This document shows, one piece after another, positions 1-14,243 of a DNA stretch of 64,000 bases (positions within the stretch are counted from its first letter, which is position 1; every line of letters starts with the position of its first letter). A program made the translations under genes and the position numbers. The stretch is from Chondrosia reniformis (lineage: Eukaryota > Porifera > Demospongiae > Chondrillida > Chondrillidae), in NCBI GenBank assembly GCA_947172415.1, contig OX359190.1, forward strand, positions 9,920,001-9,984,000, given 5' to 3'. A model generated the notes under the pieces. The model did not search any database. It saw only the letters and a list, made by a program, of their open reading frames with translations, and had not been told where the DNA came from.

Positions 1-2336
1 TTTGTAAAACTCTTTGGATATGTTTTATGGATGTCTGTGAATGCTGACAGCAAGTTTCAGCTTCACATCTTTCCAATTGACAGAGTTACAGCACTAAATG
101 TACATTAGATTCTTGTATACAAATTTAATGTATGGTGAGAGATAAGGCAAATATGAGTGAACATCAAAATTTGTAAAACTCTTTGGATATGCTTTAAGGA
201 TGTCTGTGAATGCTGACAACAAGTTTCAGCTTCACATCTTTCCAATTGACAGAGTTACAGCACTAAATGTACATTAGATTCTTGTATACAAATTTAATGT
301 ATGGTGAGAGATAGGGCAAATATGAGTGAATATCAAAATTTGTAAAACTCTTTGGATATGTTTTATGGATGTCTGTGAATGCTGACAGCAAGTTTCAGCT
401 TCACATCTTTCCAATTGACAGAGTTACAGCACTAAATGTACATTAGATTCTTGTATACAAATTTAATGTATGGTGAGAGATAGGGCAAATATGAGTGAAC
501 ATCAAAATTTGTAAAACTCTTTGGATATGCTTTATGGATGTCTGTGAATGCTAACACCAAGTTTCAGCTTCACATCTTTCTAATTGACAGAGTTACAGCA
601 CTAAATGTACATTAGATTCTGCTATACAAATTTAATGTATGGTGAGAGATAAGGCAAATATGAGTGAACATCAAAATTTGTAAAACTCTTTGTATATGCT
701 TTAAGGATGTCTGTAAATGCTAACACCAAGTTTCAGCTTCACATCTTTCCAATTGACAGAGTTACAGCACTAAATGTACATTAGATTCTTGTATACAAAT
801 TTAATGTATGGTGAGAGATAGGGCAAATATGAGTGAACATCAAAATTTGTAAAACTCTTTGGATATGCTTTATGGATGTCTGTGAATGCTAACACCAAGT
901 TTCAGCTTCACATCTTTCTAATTGACAGAGTTACAGCACTAAATGTACATTAGATTCTGCTATACAAATTTAATGTACGTATGGTGAGAGATAAGGCAAA
1001 TATGAGTGAACATCAAAATTTGTAAAACTCTTTGGATATGCTTTAAGGATGTCTGTGAATGCTGACAACAAGTTTCAGCTGCACATCTTTCCAATTGACA
1101 GAGTTACAGCACTAAATGTACATTAGATTCTTGCATACAAATTTAATGTATGGTGAGAGATAGGGCAAATATGAGTGAACATCAAAATTTGTAAAACTCT
1201 TTGGATATGTTTTATGGATGTCTGTGAATGCTGACAGCAAGTTTCAGCTTCACATCTTTCCAATTGACAGAGTTACAGCACTAAATGTACATTAGATTCT
1301 TGTATACAAATTTAATGTATGGTGAGAGATAGGGCAAATATGAGTGAACATCAAAATTTGTAAAACTCTTTGGATATATTTTATGTATGTCTGTGAATGC
1401 TAACACCAAGTTTCAACTTCACATCTTTCCAATTGACAGAGTTACAGCACTAAATGTTCATTAGATTCTGCTATACAAATTTAATGTATGGTGAGAGATA
1501 AGGCAAATACGTATGAGTGAACATCAAAATTTGTAAAACTCTTTGGATATGTTTTATGGATGTCTGTGAATGCTGACAGCAAGTTTCAGCTTCACATCTT
1601 TCCAATTGACAGAGTTACAGCACTAAATGTACATTAGATTCTTGTATACAAATTTAATGTATGGTGAGAGATAGGGCAAATATGAGTGAACATCAAAATT
1701 TGTAAAACTCTTTGGATATGTTTTATGGATGTCTGTGAATGCTGACAGCAAGTTTCAGCTTCACATCTTTCCAATTGACAGAGTTACAGCACTAAATGTA
1801 CATTAGATTCTTGTATACAAATTTAATGTATGGTGAGAGATAGGGCAAATATGAGTGAACATCAAAATTTGTAAAACTCTTTGGATATGCTTTATGGATG
1901 TCTGTGAATGCTAACACCAAGTTTCAGCTTCACATCTTTCTAATTGACAGAGTTACAGCACTAAATGTACATTAGATTCTGCTATACAAATTTAATGTAT
2001 GGTGAGAGATAGGGCAAATATGAGTGAACATCAAAATTTGTAAAACTCTTTGGATATGCTTTAAGGATGTCTGTGAATGCTGACAACAAGTTTCAGCTTC
2101 ACATCTTTCCAATTGACAGAGTTACAGCACTAAATGTACATTAGATTCTTGTATACAAATTTAATGTATGGTGAGAGATAGGGCAAATATGAGTGAACAT
2201 CAAAATTTGTAAAACTCTTTGGATATGCTTTAAGGATGTCTGTGAATGCTGACAACAAGTTTCAGCTTCACATCTTTCCAATTGACAGAGTTACAGCACT
2301 AAATGTAAATTAGATTCTTGTATAGAAATTTAATGT

Positions 2337-3002
2337 ACGGGAGTTTCGTAATAATATAAATGGCCGACCTAGAGAAGGGAATATTGAAAATACGTTACTT
2401 TTATATGTATATTTGAATGACGAGAACGCTTTTAAAGATTTTAATACACATGGATATTCACTCTGTAATACTTGATTGTTTTGAAGTAGTATCTGTCCAT
2501 ATTATAATATATGGATGTCGTTAAAGTGAAAAATCGCCAATCGACTGCTAAAGAAACTCCAAAGGAAAAAAATTGGACCATACCGAACGCTACCATCCAC
2601 GACGCTCAGAGGCCGGGATCGGTGGTAACGCTCTGCCGAGTTGAGCTTTGGGTGTCACTTGCGTGAGAAGAACCAGTTCTTCTCGATATGGCCGACTCAT
2701 ATGAATCCTAAGATATCAGATGCCAATCCCACATTACGTGGAACCCCCCCGAAATCCGGATTATTGGTGAGCACGTCTCTATGGCACCAACCGATTAGGA
2801 GACAGCTTCAGAGTCTAAGCGCTACCAACCTCTATGGGAACCGCAACCACCATAGAGATGTGTCCAGGTAGGCCTAATATTATAAGGTTTTATCTTCTAT
2901 TTAAATAAAGTAATTGCCTATGAAAACGCTTGTGGTTGGCGAATCTTCAATACTTTAGAATAGGGTATTTTTCGATCTGCAGTAACTCGGGTATCCTTTT
3001 TT
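2337..3002 (+). other. Non-satellite cassette in satellite, copy 1
   Basis: About 666 bp unrelated to the monomer, GC-richer in its centre. On the plus strand it shows, in order: a TATAAA at 2355-2360; a perfect 7-bp inverted repeat (TCCATAT/ATATGGA, 2496-2515); an ATG frame of 51 codons (2511-2666); a near-palindrome AGAAGAACCAGTTCTTCT; a 9-bp stem TCTCTATGG/CCATAGAGA (2776-2784 with 2850-2858); and AATAAA at 2904-2909. A 76-codon open frame at 2641-2871 starts with TTG, not ATG. Satellite resumes at about 3003 with a diverged monomer. I do not recognise it: a small transcription unit, a structured RNA gene, or an old non-autonomous element that became part of the repeat are all possible. 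No clear terminal inverted repeats. Confidence 0.7.
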
Positions 3003-6000
3003 GAAATTTTACAAAACTAACAGGATATACTGTATAGCTATATGTGCATACAGCCAAGAGGTTTCAGCTTCATATCTTTCCAATTGACAGAGTTACGGCA
3101 CTAAATGTAGATTAGATTCTGCTATACAAATTTAAAGTATGGTGAGAGATAGGGCAAAAATGAGTGAACATCAAAATTTGTAAAACTCTTTGGATATGCT
3201 TTAAGGATGTCTGTGAATGCTGACAACAAGTTTCAGCTTCACATCTTTCCAATTGACAGAGTTACAGCACTAAATGTACATTAGATTCTTGTATACAAAT
3301 TTAATGTATGGTGAGAGATAGGGCAAATATATATGAGTGAACATCAAAATTTGTAAAACTCTTTAGATATGTTTTACGGATGTCTGTGAATGCTGACAGC
3401 AAGTTTCAGCTTCACATCTTTCCAATTGATAGAGTTACAGCACTAAATGTACATTAGATTCTTGCATAAAATTTAATGTATGGTGAGAGATAGGGCAAAT
3501 ATGAGTGAACATCAAAATTTGTAAAACTCTTTGGATATGTTTTATGTATGTCTGTGAATGCTGACAACAAGTTTCAGCTTCACATCTTTCCAATTGACAG
3601 AGTTACAGCACTTAATGTACAATAGATTCTTGCATACAAATTTAATGTATGGTGAGAGATAGGGCAAATATGAGTGAACATCAAAATTTGTAAAACTCCT
3701 TGGATATGTTTTATGGATGTCTGTGAATGCTGACAACAAGTTTCAGCTTCACATCTTTCCAATTGACAGAGTTACAGCACTAAATGTACATTAGATTCTT
3801 GTATACAAATTTAATGTATGGTGAGAGATAGGGCAAAAATGAGTGAACATCAAAATTTGTAAAACTCTTTGGATATGCTTTATGTATGTCTGTGAATGCT
3901 GACAGCAAGTTTCAGCTTCACATCTTTCCAATTGACAGAGTTACAGCACTAAATGTACATTAGATTCTTGTATACAAATTTAATGTATGGTGAGAGATAG
4001 GGCAAATATGAGTGAACATCAAAATTTGTAAAACTCTTTGGATATGTTTTATGGATGTCTGTGAATGCTGACAGCAAGTTTCAGCTTCACATCTTTCTAA
4101 TTGACAGAGTTACAGCACTAAATGTACATTAGATTCTGCTATACAAATTTAATGTATGGTGAGAGATAAGGCAAATATGAGTGAACATCAAAATTTGTAA
4201 AACTCTTTGGATATGCTTTAAGGATGTCTGTGAATGCTGACAACAAGTTTCAGCTTCACATCTTTCCAATTGACAGAGTTACAGCACTAAATGTACATTA
4301 GATTCTTGTATACAAATTTAATGTATGGTGAGAGATAGGGCAAAAATGAGTGAACATCAAAATTTGTAAAACTCTTTGGATATGTTTTATGGATGTCTGT
4401 GAATGCTGACAGCAAGTTTCAGCTTCACATCTTTCCAATTGACAGAGTTACAGCACTAAATGTACATAAGATTTTTGTATACAAATTTAATGTATGGTGA
4501 GAGATAGGGCAAATATATATGAGTGAAAATCAAAATTTGTAAAACTCTTTGTATATGTTTTATGGATGTCTGTGAATGCTGACAGCAAGTTTCAGCTTCA
4601 CATCTTTCCAATTGACAGAGTTACAGCACTAAATGTACATTAGATTCTTGTATACAAATTTAATGTATGGTGAGAGATAGGGCAAATATGAGTGAACATC
4701 AAAATTTGTAAAACTCTTTGGATATGTTTTATGGATGTCTGTGAATGCTGACAGCAAGTTTCAGCTTCACATCTTTCTAATTGACAGAGTTACAGCACTA
4801 AATGTACATTAGATTCTGCTATACAAATTTAATGTATGGTGAGAGATAAGGCAAATATGAGTGAACATCAAAATTTGTAAAACTCTTTGGATAAGCTTTA
4901 AGGATGTCTGTGAATGCTGACAACAAGTTTCAGCTTCACATCTTTCCAATTGACAGAGTTACAGCACTAAATGTACATTAGATTCTTGTATACAAATTTA
5001 ATGTATGGTGAGAGATAGGGCAAATATGAGTGAACATCAAAATTTGTAAAACTCTTTGGATATGTTTTATGGATGTCTGTGAATGCTGACAGCAAGTTTC
5101 AGCTTCACATCTTTCCAATTGACAGAGTTACAGCACTAAATGTACATTAGATTCTTGTATACAAATTTAATGTATGGTGAGAGATAGGGCAAATATATAT
5201 GAGTGAACATCAAAATTTGTAAAACTCTTTGGATATGTTTTATGGATGTCTGTGAATGCTGACAGCAAGTTTCAGCTTCACATCTTTCCAATTGACAGAG
5301 TTACAGCACTAAATGTACATTAGAATCTTGTATACAAATTTAATGTATGGTGAGAGATAGGGCAAATATGAGTGAACATCAAAATTTGTAAAACTCTTTG
5401 GATATGTTTTATGGATGTCTGTGAATGCTGACAGCAAGTTTCAGCTTCACATCTTTCTAATTGACAGAGTTACAGCACTAAATGTATATTAGATTCTTGT
5501 ATACAAATTTAATGTATGGTGAGAGATAGGGCAAATATGAGTGAACATCAAAATTTGTAAAACTCTTTGGATATGCTTTATGTATGTCTGTGAATGCTGA
5601 CAGCAAGTTTCAGCTTCACATCTTTCCAATTGACAGAGTTACAGCACTAAATGTACATTAGATTCTTGTATACAAATTTAATGTATGGTGAGAGATAGGG
5701 CAAAAATGAGTGAACATCAAAATTTGTAAAACTCTTTGGATATGTTTTATGGATGTCTGTGAATGCTGACAGCAAGTTTCAGCTTCACATCTTTCCAATT
5801 GACAGAGTTACAGCACTAAATGTACATTAGATTCTTGTATACAAATTTAATGTATGGTGAGAGATAGGGCAAATATGAGTGAACATCAAAATTTGTAAAA
5901 CTCTTTGGATATGTTTTATGGATGTCTGTGAATGCTGACAGCAAGTTTCAGCTTCACATCTTTCCAATTGACAGAGTTACAGCACTAAATGTAAATTAGA

Positions 6001-6022
6001 TTCTTGTATAGAAATTTAATGT

Positions 6023-6688
6023 ACGGGAGTTTCGTAATAATATAAATGGCCGACCTAGAGAAGGGAATATTGAAAATACGTTACTTTTATATGTATATTT
6101 GAATGACGAGAACGCTTTTAAAGATTTTAATACACATGGATATTCACTCTGTAATACTTGATTGTTTTGAAGTAGTATCTGTCCATATTATAATATATGG
6201 ATGTCGTTAAAGTGAAAAATCGCCAATCGACTGCTAAAGAAACTCCAAAGGAAAAAAATTGGACCATACCGAACGCTACCATCCACGACGCTCAGAGGCC
6301 GGGATCGGTGGTAACGCTCTGCCGAGTTGAGCTTTGGGTGTCACTTGCGTGAGAAGAACCAGTTCTTCTCGATATGGCCGACTCATATGAATCCTAAGAT
6401 ATCAGATGCCAATCCCACATTACGTGGAACCCCCCCGAAATCCGGATTATTGGTGAGCACGTCTCTATGGCACCAACCGATTAGGAGACAGCTTCAGAGT
6501 CTAAGCGCTACCAACCTCTATGGGAACCGCAACCACCATAGAGATGTGTCCAGGTAGGCCTACTATTATAAGGTTTTATCTTCTATTTAAATAAAGTAAT
6601 TGCCTATGAAAACGCTTGTGGTTGGCGAATCTTCAATACTTTAGAATAGGGTATTTTTCGATCTGCAGTAACTCGGGTATCCTTTTTT
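6023..6688 (+). other. Non-satellite cassette in satellite, copy 2
   Basis: Near-identical to copy 1, with the same TATAAA, 51-codon ATG frame, stem-forming segments and AATAAA. It has the same flanking satellite junctions, including the variant monomer on the left (TAAATTAGATTC) and the diverged monomer on the right, so it was amplified together with its flanks rather than inserted independently. Confidence 0.7.
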
Positions 6689-9600
6689 GAAATTTTACAA
6701 AACTAGCAGGATATACTGTATAGCTATATGTGCATACAGCCAAGAGGTTTCAGCTTCATATCTTTCCAATTGACAGAGTTACGGCACTAAATGTAGATTA
6801 GATTCTTGTATACAAATTTAAAGTATGGTGAGAGATAGGGCAAATATGAGTGAACATCAAAATTTGTAAAACTCTTTGGATATGTTTTATGGATGTCTGT
6901 GAATGCTGACAGCAAGTTTCAGCTTCACATCTTTCCAATTGACAGAGTTACAGCACTAAATGTACATTAGAATCTTGTATACAAATTTAATGTATGGTGA
7001 GAGATAGGGCAAATATGAGTGAACATCAAAATTTGTAAAACTCTTTGGATATGTTTTATGGATGTCTGTGAATGCTGACAGCAAGTTTCAGCTTCACATC
7101 TTTCTAATTGACAGAGTTACAGCACTAAATGTACATTAGATTCTTGTATACAAATTTAATGTATGGTGAGAGATAGGGCAAATATGAGTGAACATCAAAA
7201 TTTGTAAAACTCTTTGGATATGTTTTATGGATGTCTGTGAATGCTGACAGCAATTTTCAGCTTCACATCTTTCCAATTGATAGAGTTACAGCACTAAATG
7301 TACATTAGATTCTTGTATACAAATTTAATGTATGGTGAGAGATAGGGCAAAAATGAGTGAACATCAAAATTTTTAAAACTCTTTGGATATGCTTTATGTA
7401 TGTCTGTGAATGCTGACAGCAATTTTCAGCTTCACATCTTTCCAATTGACAGAGTTACAGCACTAAATGTACATTAGATTCTGCTATACAAATTTAATGT
7501 ATGGTGAGAGATAGTGCAAATATGAGTGAACATCAAAATTTGTAAAACTCTTTGGATATGCTTTATGGATGTCTGTGAATGCTGACAGCAAGTTTCAGCT
7601 TCACATCTTTCCAATTGACAGAGTTACAGCACTAAATGTACATTAGATTCTTGTATACAAATTTAATGTATGGTGAGAGATAGGGCAAATATGAGTGAAC
7701 ATCAAAATTTGTAAAACTCTTTGGATATGTTTTATGGATGTCTGTGAATGCTGACAGCAAGTTTCAGCTTCACATCTTTCCAATTGACAGAGTTACAGCA
7801 CTAAATGTACATTAGATTCTGCTATACAAATTTAATGTATGGTGAGAGATAGGGCAAAAATGAGTGAACATCAAAATTTGAAAAACACTTTGTATATGCT
7901 TTATGTATGTCTGTGAATGCTGACAGCAAGTTTCAGCTTCACATCTTTCCAATTGACAGAGTTATTGAACTAAATGTACAATAGATTCTTGCATACAAAT
8001 TTAATGTACGTATGGTGAGAGATAGGGCAAATATGAGTGAACATCAAAATTTGTAAAACTCTTTGGATATGCTTTATGTATGTCTGTGAATGCTAACACC
8101 AAGTTTCAGCTTCACATCTTTCTAATTGACAGAGTTACAGCACTAAATGTACATTAGATTCTTGTATACAAATTTAATGTATGGTGAAAGATAGGGCAAA
8201 TATGAGTGAACATCAAAATTTGTAAAACTCTTTGGATATGTTTTATGGATGTCTGTGAATGCTGACAGCAAGTTTCAGCTTCACATCTTTCTAATTGACA
8301 GAGTTACAGCACTAAATGTACATTAGATTCTGCTATACAAATTTAATGTATGGTGAGAGATAAGGCAAATATGAGTGAACATCAAAATTTGTAAAACCCT
8401 TTGGATATGCTTTAAGGATGTCTGTGAATGCTGACAACAAGTTTCAGCTTCACATCTTTCCAATTGACAGAGTTACAGCACTAAATGTACATTAGATTCT
8501 TGTATACAAATTTAATGTATGGTGAGAGATAGGGCAAAAATGAGTGAACATCAAAATTTGTAAAACTCTTTGGATATGTTTTATGGATGTCTGTGAATGC
8601 TGACAGCAAGTTTCAGATTCACATCTTTCCAATTGACAGAGTTACAGCACTAAATGTACATTAGATTTTTGTATGCAAATTTAATGTATGGTGAGAGATA
8701 GGGCAAAAATGAGTGAACATCAAAATTTGTAAAACTCTTTAGATATGTTTTATGGATGTCTGTGAATGCTGACAGCAAGTTTCAGCTTCACATCTTTCCA
8801 ATTGACAGAGTTACAGCACTAAATGTACATTAGATTTTTGTATGCAAATTTAATGTATGGTGAGAGATAGGGCAAATATATATGAGTGAAAATCAAAATT
8901 TGTAAAACTCCTTGGATATGTTTTATGGATGTCTGTGAATGCTGACAGCAAGTTTCAGCTTCACATCTTTCCAATTGACAGAGTTACAGCACTAAATGTA
9001 CATTAGATTCTGCTATACAAATTTAATGTATGGTGAGAGATAAGGCAAATATGAGTGAACATCAAAATTTGTAAAACTCTTTGGATATGCTTTAAGGATG
9101 TCTGTGAATACTGACAACAAGTTTCAGCTTCACATCTTTCCAATTGACAGAGTTACAGCACTAAATGTACATTAGATTCTTGTATACAAATTTAATGTAT
9201 GGTGAGAGATAGGGCAAAAATGAGTGAACATCAAAATTTGTAAAACTCTTTGGATATGTTTTATGGATGTCTGTGAATGCTGACAGCAAGTTTCAGCTTC
9301 ACATCTTTCCAATTGACAGAGTTACAGCACTAAATGTACATTAGATTCTTGTATAAAAATTTAATGTATGGTGAGAGATAGGGCAAATATGAGTGAACAT
9401 CAAAATTTGTAAAACTCTTTGGATATGTTTTATGGATGTCTGTGAATGCTGACAGCAAGTTTCAGCTTCACATCTTTCCAATTGACAGAGTTACAGCACT
9501 AAATGTACATTAGATTCTTGTATACAAATTTAATGTATGGTGAGAGATAGGGCAAAAATGAGTGAACATCAAAATTTGTAAAACTCTTTGGATATGCTTT

Positions 9601-10043
9601 ATGTATGTCTGTGAATGCTGACAGCAAGTTTCAGCTTCACATCTTTCCAATTGACAGAGTTACAGCACTAAATGTACATTAGATTCTTGTATACAAATTT
9701 AATGTATGGTGAGAGATAGGGCAAAAATGAGTGAACATCAAAATTTGTAAAACTCTTTGGATATGTTTTATGGATGTCTGTGAATGCTGACAGCAAGTTT
9801 CAGCTTCACATCTTTCCAATTGACAGAGTTACAGCACTAAATGTACATTAGAATCTTGTATACAAATTTAATGTATGGTGAGAGATAGGGCAAATATGAG
9901 TGAACATCAAAATTTGTAAAACTCTTTGGATATGTTTTATGGATGTCTGTGAATGCTGACAGCAAGTTTCAGCTTCACATCTTTCCAATTGACAGAGTTA
10001 CAGCACTAAATGTAAATTAGATTCTTGTATAGAAATTTAATGT

Positions 10044-10709
10044 ACGGGAGTTTCGTAATAATATAAATGGCCGACCTAGAGAAGGGAATATTGAAAATAC
10101 GTTACTTTTATATGTATATTTGAATGACGAGAACGCTTTTAAAGATTTTAATACACATGGATATTCACTCTGTAATACTTGATTGTTTTGAAGTAGTATC
10201 TGTCCATATTATAATATATGGATGTCGTTAAAGTGAAAAATCGCCAATCGACTGCTAAAGAAACTCCAAAGGAAAAAAATTGGACCATACCGAACGCTAC
10301 CATCCACGACGCTCAGAGGCCGGGATCGGTGGTAACGCTCTGCCGAGTTGAGCTTTGGGTGTCACTTGCGTGAGAAGAACCAGTTCTTCTCGATATGGCC
10401 GACTCATATGAATCCTAAGATATCAGATGCCAATCCCACATTACGTGGAACCCCCCCGAAATCCGGATTATTGGTGAGCACGTCTCTATGGCACCAACCG
10501 ATTAGGAGACAGCTTCAGAGTCTAAGCGCTACCAACCTCTATGGGAACCGCAACCACCATAGAGATGTGTCCAGGTAGGCCTACTATTATAAGGTTTTAT
10601 CTTCTATTTAAATAAAGTAATTGCCTATGAAAACGCTTGTGGTTGGCGAATCTTCAATACTTTAGAATAGGGTATTTTTCGATCTGCAGTAACTCGGGTA
10701 TCCTTTTTT
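10044..10709 (+). other. Non-satellite cassette in satellite, copy 3
   Basis: Third near-identical copy with the same junctions and internal signals. The region translated from the TTG-started 76-codon frame is identical in all four copies. Confidence 0.7.
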
Positions 10710-12198
10710 GAAATTTTACAAAACTAGCGGGATATACTGTATAGCTATATGTGCATACAGCCAAGAGGTTTCAGCTTCATATCTTTCCAATTGACAGAGT
10801 TACGGCACTAAATGTAGATTAGATTCTGCTATACAAATTTAAAGTATGGTGAGAGATAGGGCAAAAATGAGTGAACATCAAAATTTGTAAAACTCTTTGG
10901 ATATGTTTTATGGATGTCTGTGAATGCTGACAGCAATTTGCAGCTTCACATCTTTCCAATTGATAGAGTTACAGCACTAAATGTACATTAGATTCTTGTA
11001 TACAAATTTAATGTATGGTGAGAGATAGGGCAAATATGAGTGAACATCAAAATTTGTAAAACTCTTTGGATATGTTTTATGTATGTCTGTGAATGCTGAC
11101 AACAAGTTTCAGCTTCACATCTTTCCAATTGACAGAGTTACAGCACTTAATGTACAATAGATTCTTGCATACAAATTTAATGTATGTATGGTGAGAGATA
11201 GGGCAAATATGAGTGAACATCAAAATTTGTTAAACTCCATGGATATGCTTTAAGGATGTCTGTGAATGCTGACAACAAGTTTCAGCTTCACATCTTTCCA
11301 ATTGACAGAGTTACAGCACTAAATGTACATTAGATTCTTGTATACAAATTTAATGTATGGTGAGAGATAGGGCAAAAATGAGTGAACATCAAAATTTGTA
11401 AAACTCTTTGGATATGTTTTATGGATGTCTGTGAATGCTGACAGCAAGTTTCAGCTTCACATCTTTCTAATTGACAGAGTTACAGCACTAAATGTACATT
11501 AGATTCTTGTATACAAATTTAATGTATGGTGAGAGATAGGGCAAATATGAGTGAACATCAAAATTTGTAAAACTCTTTGGATATGTCTTATGGATGTCTG
11601 TGAATGCTGACAGCAAGTTTCAGCTTCACATCTTTCTAATTGACAGAGTTACAGCACTAAATGTACATTAGATTCTTGTATACAAATTTAATGTATGGTG
11701 AGAGATAGGGCAAATATGAGTGAACATCAAAATTTGTAAAACTCTTTGGATATGTCTTATGGATGTCTGTGAATGCTGACAGCAAGTTTCAGCTTCACAT
11801 CTTTCTAATTGACAGAGTTACAGCACTAAATGTACATTAGATTCTTGTATACAAATTTAATGTATGGTGAGAGATAGGGCAAAAATGAGTGAACATCAAA
11901 ATTTGTAAAACTCTTTGGATATGTTTTATGGATGTCTGTGAATGCTGACAGCAAGTTTCAGCTTCACATCTTTCTAATTGACAGAGTTACAGCACTAAAT
12001 GTACATTAGATTCTTGTATACAAATTTAATGTATGGTGAGAGATAGGGCAAATATGAGTGAACATCAAAATTTGTAAAACTCTTTGGATATGTTTTATGG
12101 ATGTCTGTGAATGCTGACAGCAAGTTTCAGCTTCACATCTTTCCAATTGACAGAGTTACAGCACTAAATGTACAATAAATTCTTGCATACAAATTTAA

Positions 12199-14243
12199 TG
12201 TACGTATGTTGAGAGATAGGGCAAAAATGAGTGAACATCAAAATTTGTAAAAGTCTTTGGATATGTTTTATGGATGTCTGTGAATGCTGACAGCAAGTTT
12301 CAGCTTCACATCTTTCTAATTGACAGAGTTACAGCACTAAATGTACATTAGATTCTTGTATACAAATTTAATGTATGGTGAGAGATAGGGCAAATATGAG
12401 TGAACATCAAAATTTGTAAAACTCTTTGGATATGTTTTATGGATGTCTGTGAATGCTGACAGCAAGTTTCAGCTTCACATCTTTCTAATTGACAGAGTTA
12501 CAGCACTAAATGTACATTAGATTCTTGTATACAAATTTAATGTATGGTGAGAGATAGGGCAAATATGAGTGAACATCAAAATTTGTAAAACTCTTTGGAT
12601 ATGTTTTATGGATGTCTGTGAATGCTGACAGCAATTTGCAGCTTCACATCTTTCCAATTGATAGAGTTACAGCACTAAATGTACATTAGATTCTTGTATA
12701 CCAATTTAATGTATGGTGAGTGATAGGGCAAATATGAGTGAACATCAAAATTTGTAAAACTCTTTGGATATGTTTTATGGATGTCTGTGAATGCTGACAG
12801 CAAGTTTAAGCTTCACATCTTTCCAATTGACAGAGTTACAGCACTAAATGTACAATAGATTCTTGCATACAAATTTAATGTACGTATGTTGAGAGATAGG
12901 GCAAAAATGAGTGAACATCAAAATTTGTAAAACTCTTTGGATATGCTTTATGTATGTCTGTGAATGCTGACAGCAAGTTTCAGCTTCACATCTTTCCAAT
13001 TGACAGAGTTACAGCACTAAATGTACATTAGATTCTTGTATACAAATTTAATGTATGGTGAGAGATAGTGCAAATATGAGTGAACATCAAAATTTGTAAA
13101 ACTCTTTGGATATGTTTTATGGATGTCTGTGAATGCTGACAGCAATTTGCAGCTTCACATCTTTCCAATTGACAGAGTTACAGCACTAAATGTACAATAG
13201 ATTCTTGCATACAAATTTAATGTACGTATGTTGAGAGATAGGGCAAAAATGAGTGAACATCAAAATTTGTAAAAGTCTTTGGATATGTTTTATGGATGTC
13301 TGTGAATGCTGACAGCAAGTTTCAGCTTCACATCTTTCTAATTGACAGAGTTACAGCACTAAATGTACATTAGATTCTTGTATACAAATTTAATGTATGG
13401 TGAGAGATAGGGCAAATATGAGTGAACATCAAAATTTGTAAAACTCTTTGGATATGTTTTATGGATGTCTGTGAATGCTGACAGCAAGTTTCAGCTTCAC
13501 ATCTTTCTAATTGACAGAGTTACAGCACTAAATGTACATTAGATTCTTGTATACAAATTTAATGTATGGTGAGAGATAGGGCAAATATGAGTGAACATCA
13601 AAATTTGTAAAACTCTTTGGATATGTTTTATGGATGTCTGTGAATGCTGACAGCAATTTGCAGCTTCACATCTTTCCAATTGATAGAGTTACAGCACTAA
13701 ATGTACATTAGATTCTTGTATACCAATTTAATGTATGGTGAGTGATAGGGCAAATATGAGTGAACATCAAAATTTGTAAAACTCTTTGGATATGTTTTAT
13801 GGATGTCTGTGAATGCTGACAGCAAGTTTAAGCTTCACATCTTTCCAATTGACAGAGTTACAGCACTAAATGTACAATAGATTCTTGCATACAAATTTAA
13901 TGTACGTATGTTGAGAGATAGGGCAAAAATGAGTGAACATCAAAATTTGTAAAACTCTTTGGATATGCTTTATGTATGTCTGTGAATGCTGACAGCAAGT
14001 TTCAGCTTCACATCTTTCCAATTGACAGAGTTACAGCACTAAATGTACATTAGATTCTTGTATACAAATTTAATGTATGGTGAGAGATAGTGCAAATATG
14101 AGTGAACATCAAAATTTGTAAAACTCTTTGGATATGTTTTATGGATGTCTGTGAATGCTGACAGCAATTTGCAGCTTCACATCTTTCCAATTGATAGAGT
14201 TACAGCACTAAATGTACATTAGATTCTTGTATACAAATTTAAT
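12199..14243 (+). repeat. Higher-order repeat, two ~1,022 bp units of six monomers
   Basis: Private variants recur exactly 1,022 bp apart: TGTACGTATGTTG at 12199 and 13221, and at 12879 and 13901; CCAATTTAATG at 12711 and 13733; and a shared AAAAGTCTTT change. Six monomers therefore duplicated as one block inside the satellite. Confidence 0.8.

Noticed and set aside
2590..2870. Cassette core as a known structured RNA (5S rRNA, U1, U2, U4, U5, 7SL, tRNA)
   Set aside because: Compared by eye with the remembered conserved motifs of these RNAs; no match, and no tRNA A/B boxes found.
2641..2871. 76-codon frame repeated four times in the cassettes as a protein gene
   Set aside because: It begins with TTG, has an in-frame stop (TAA) just upstream, and shows no recognisable domain. 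Copy identity can be explained by recent amplification of the whole cassette, so I describe the cassette but do not call this a CDS.
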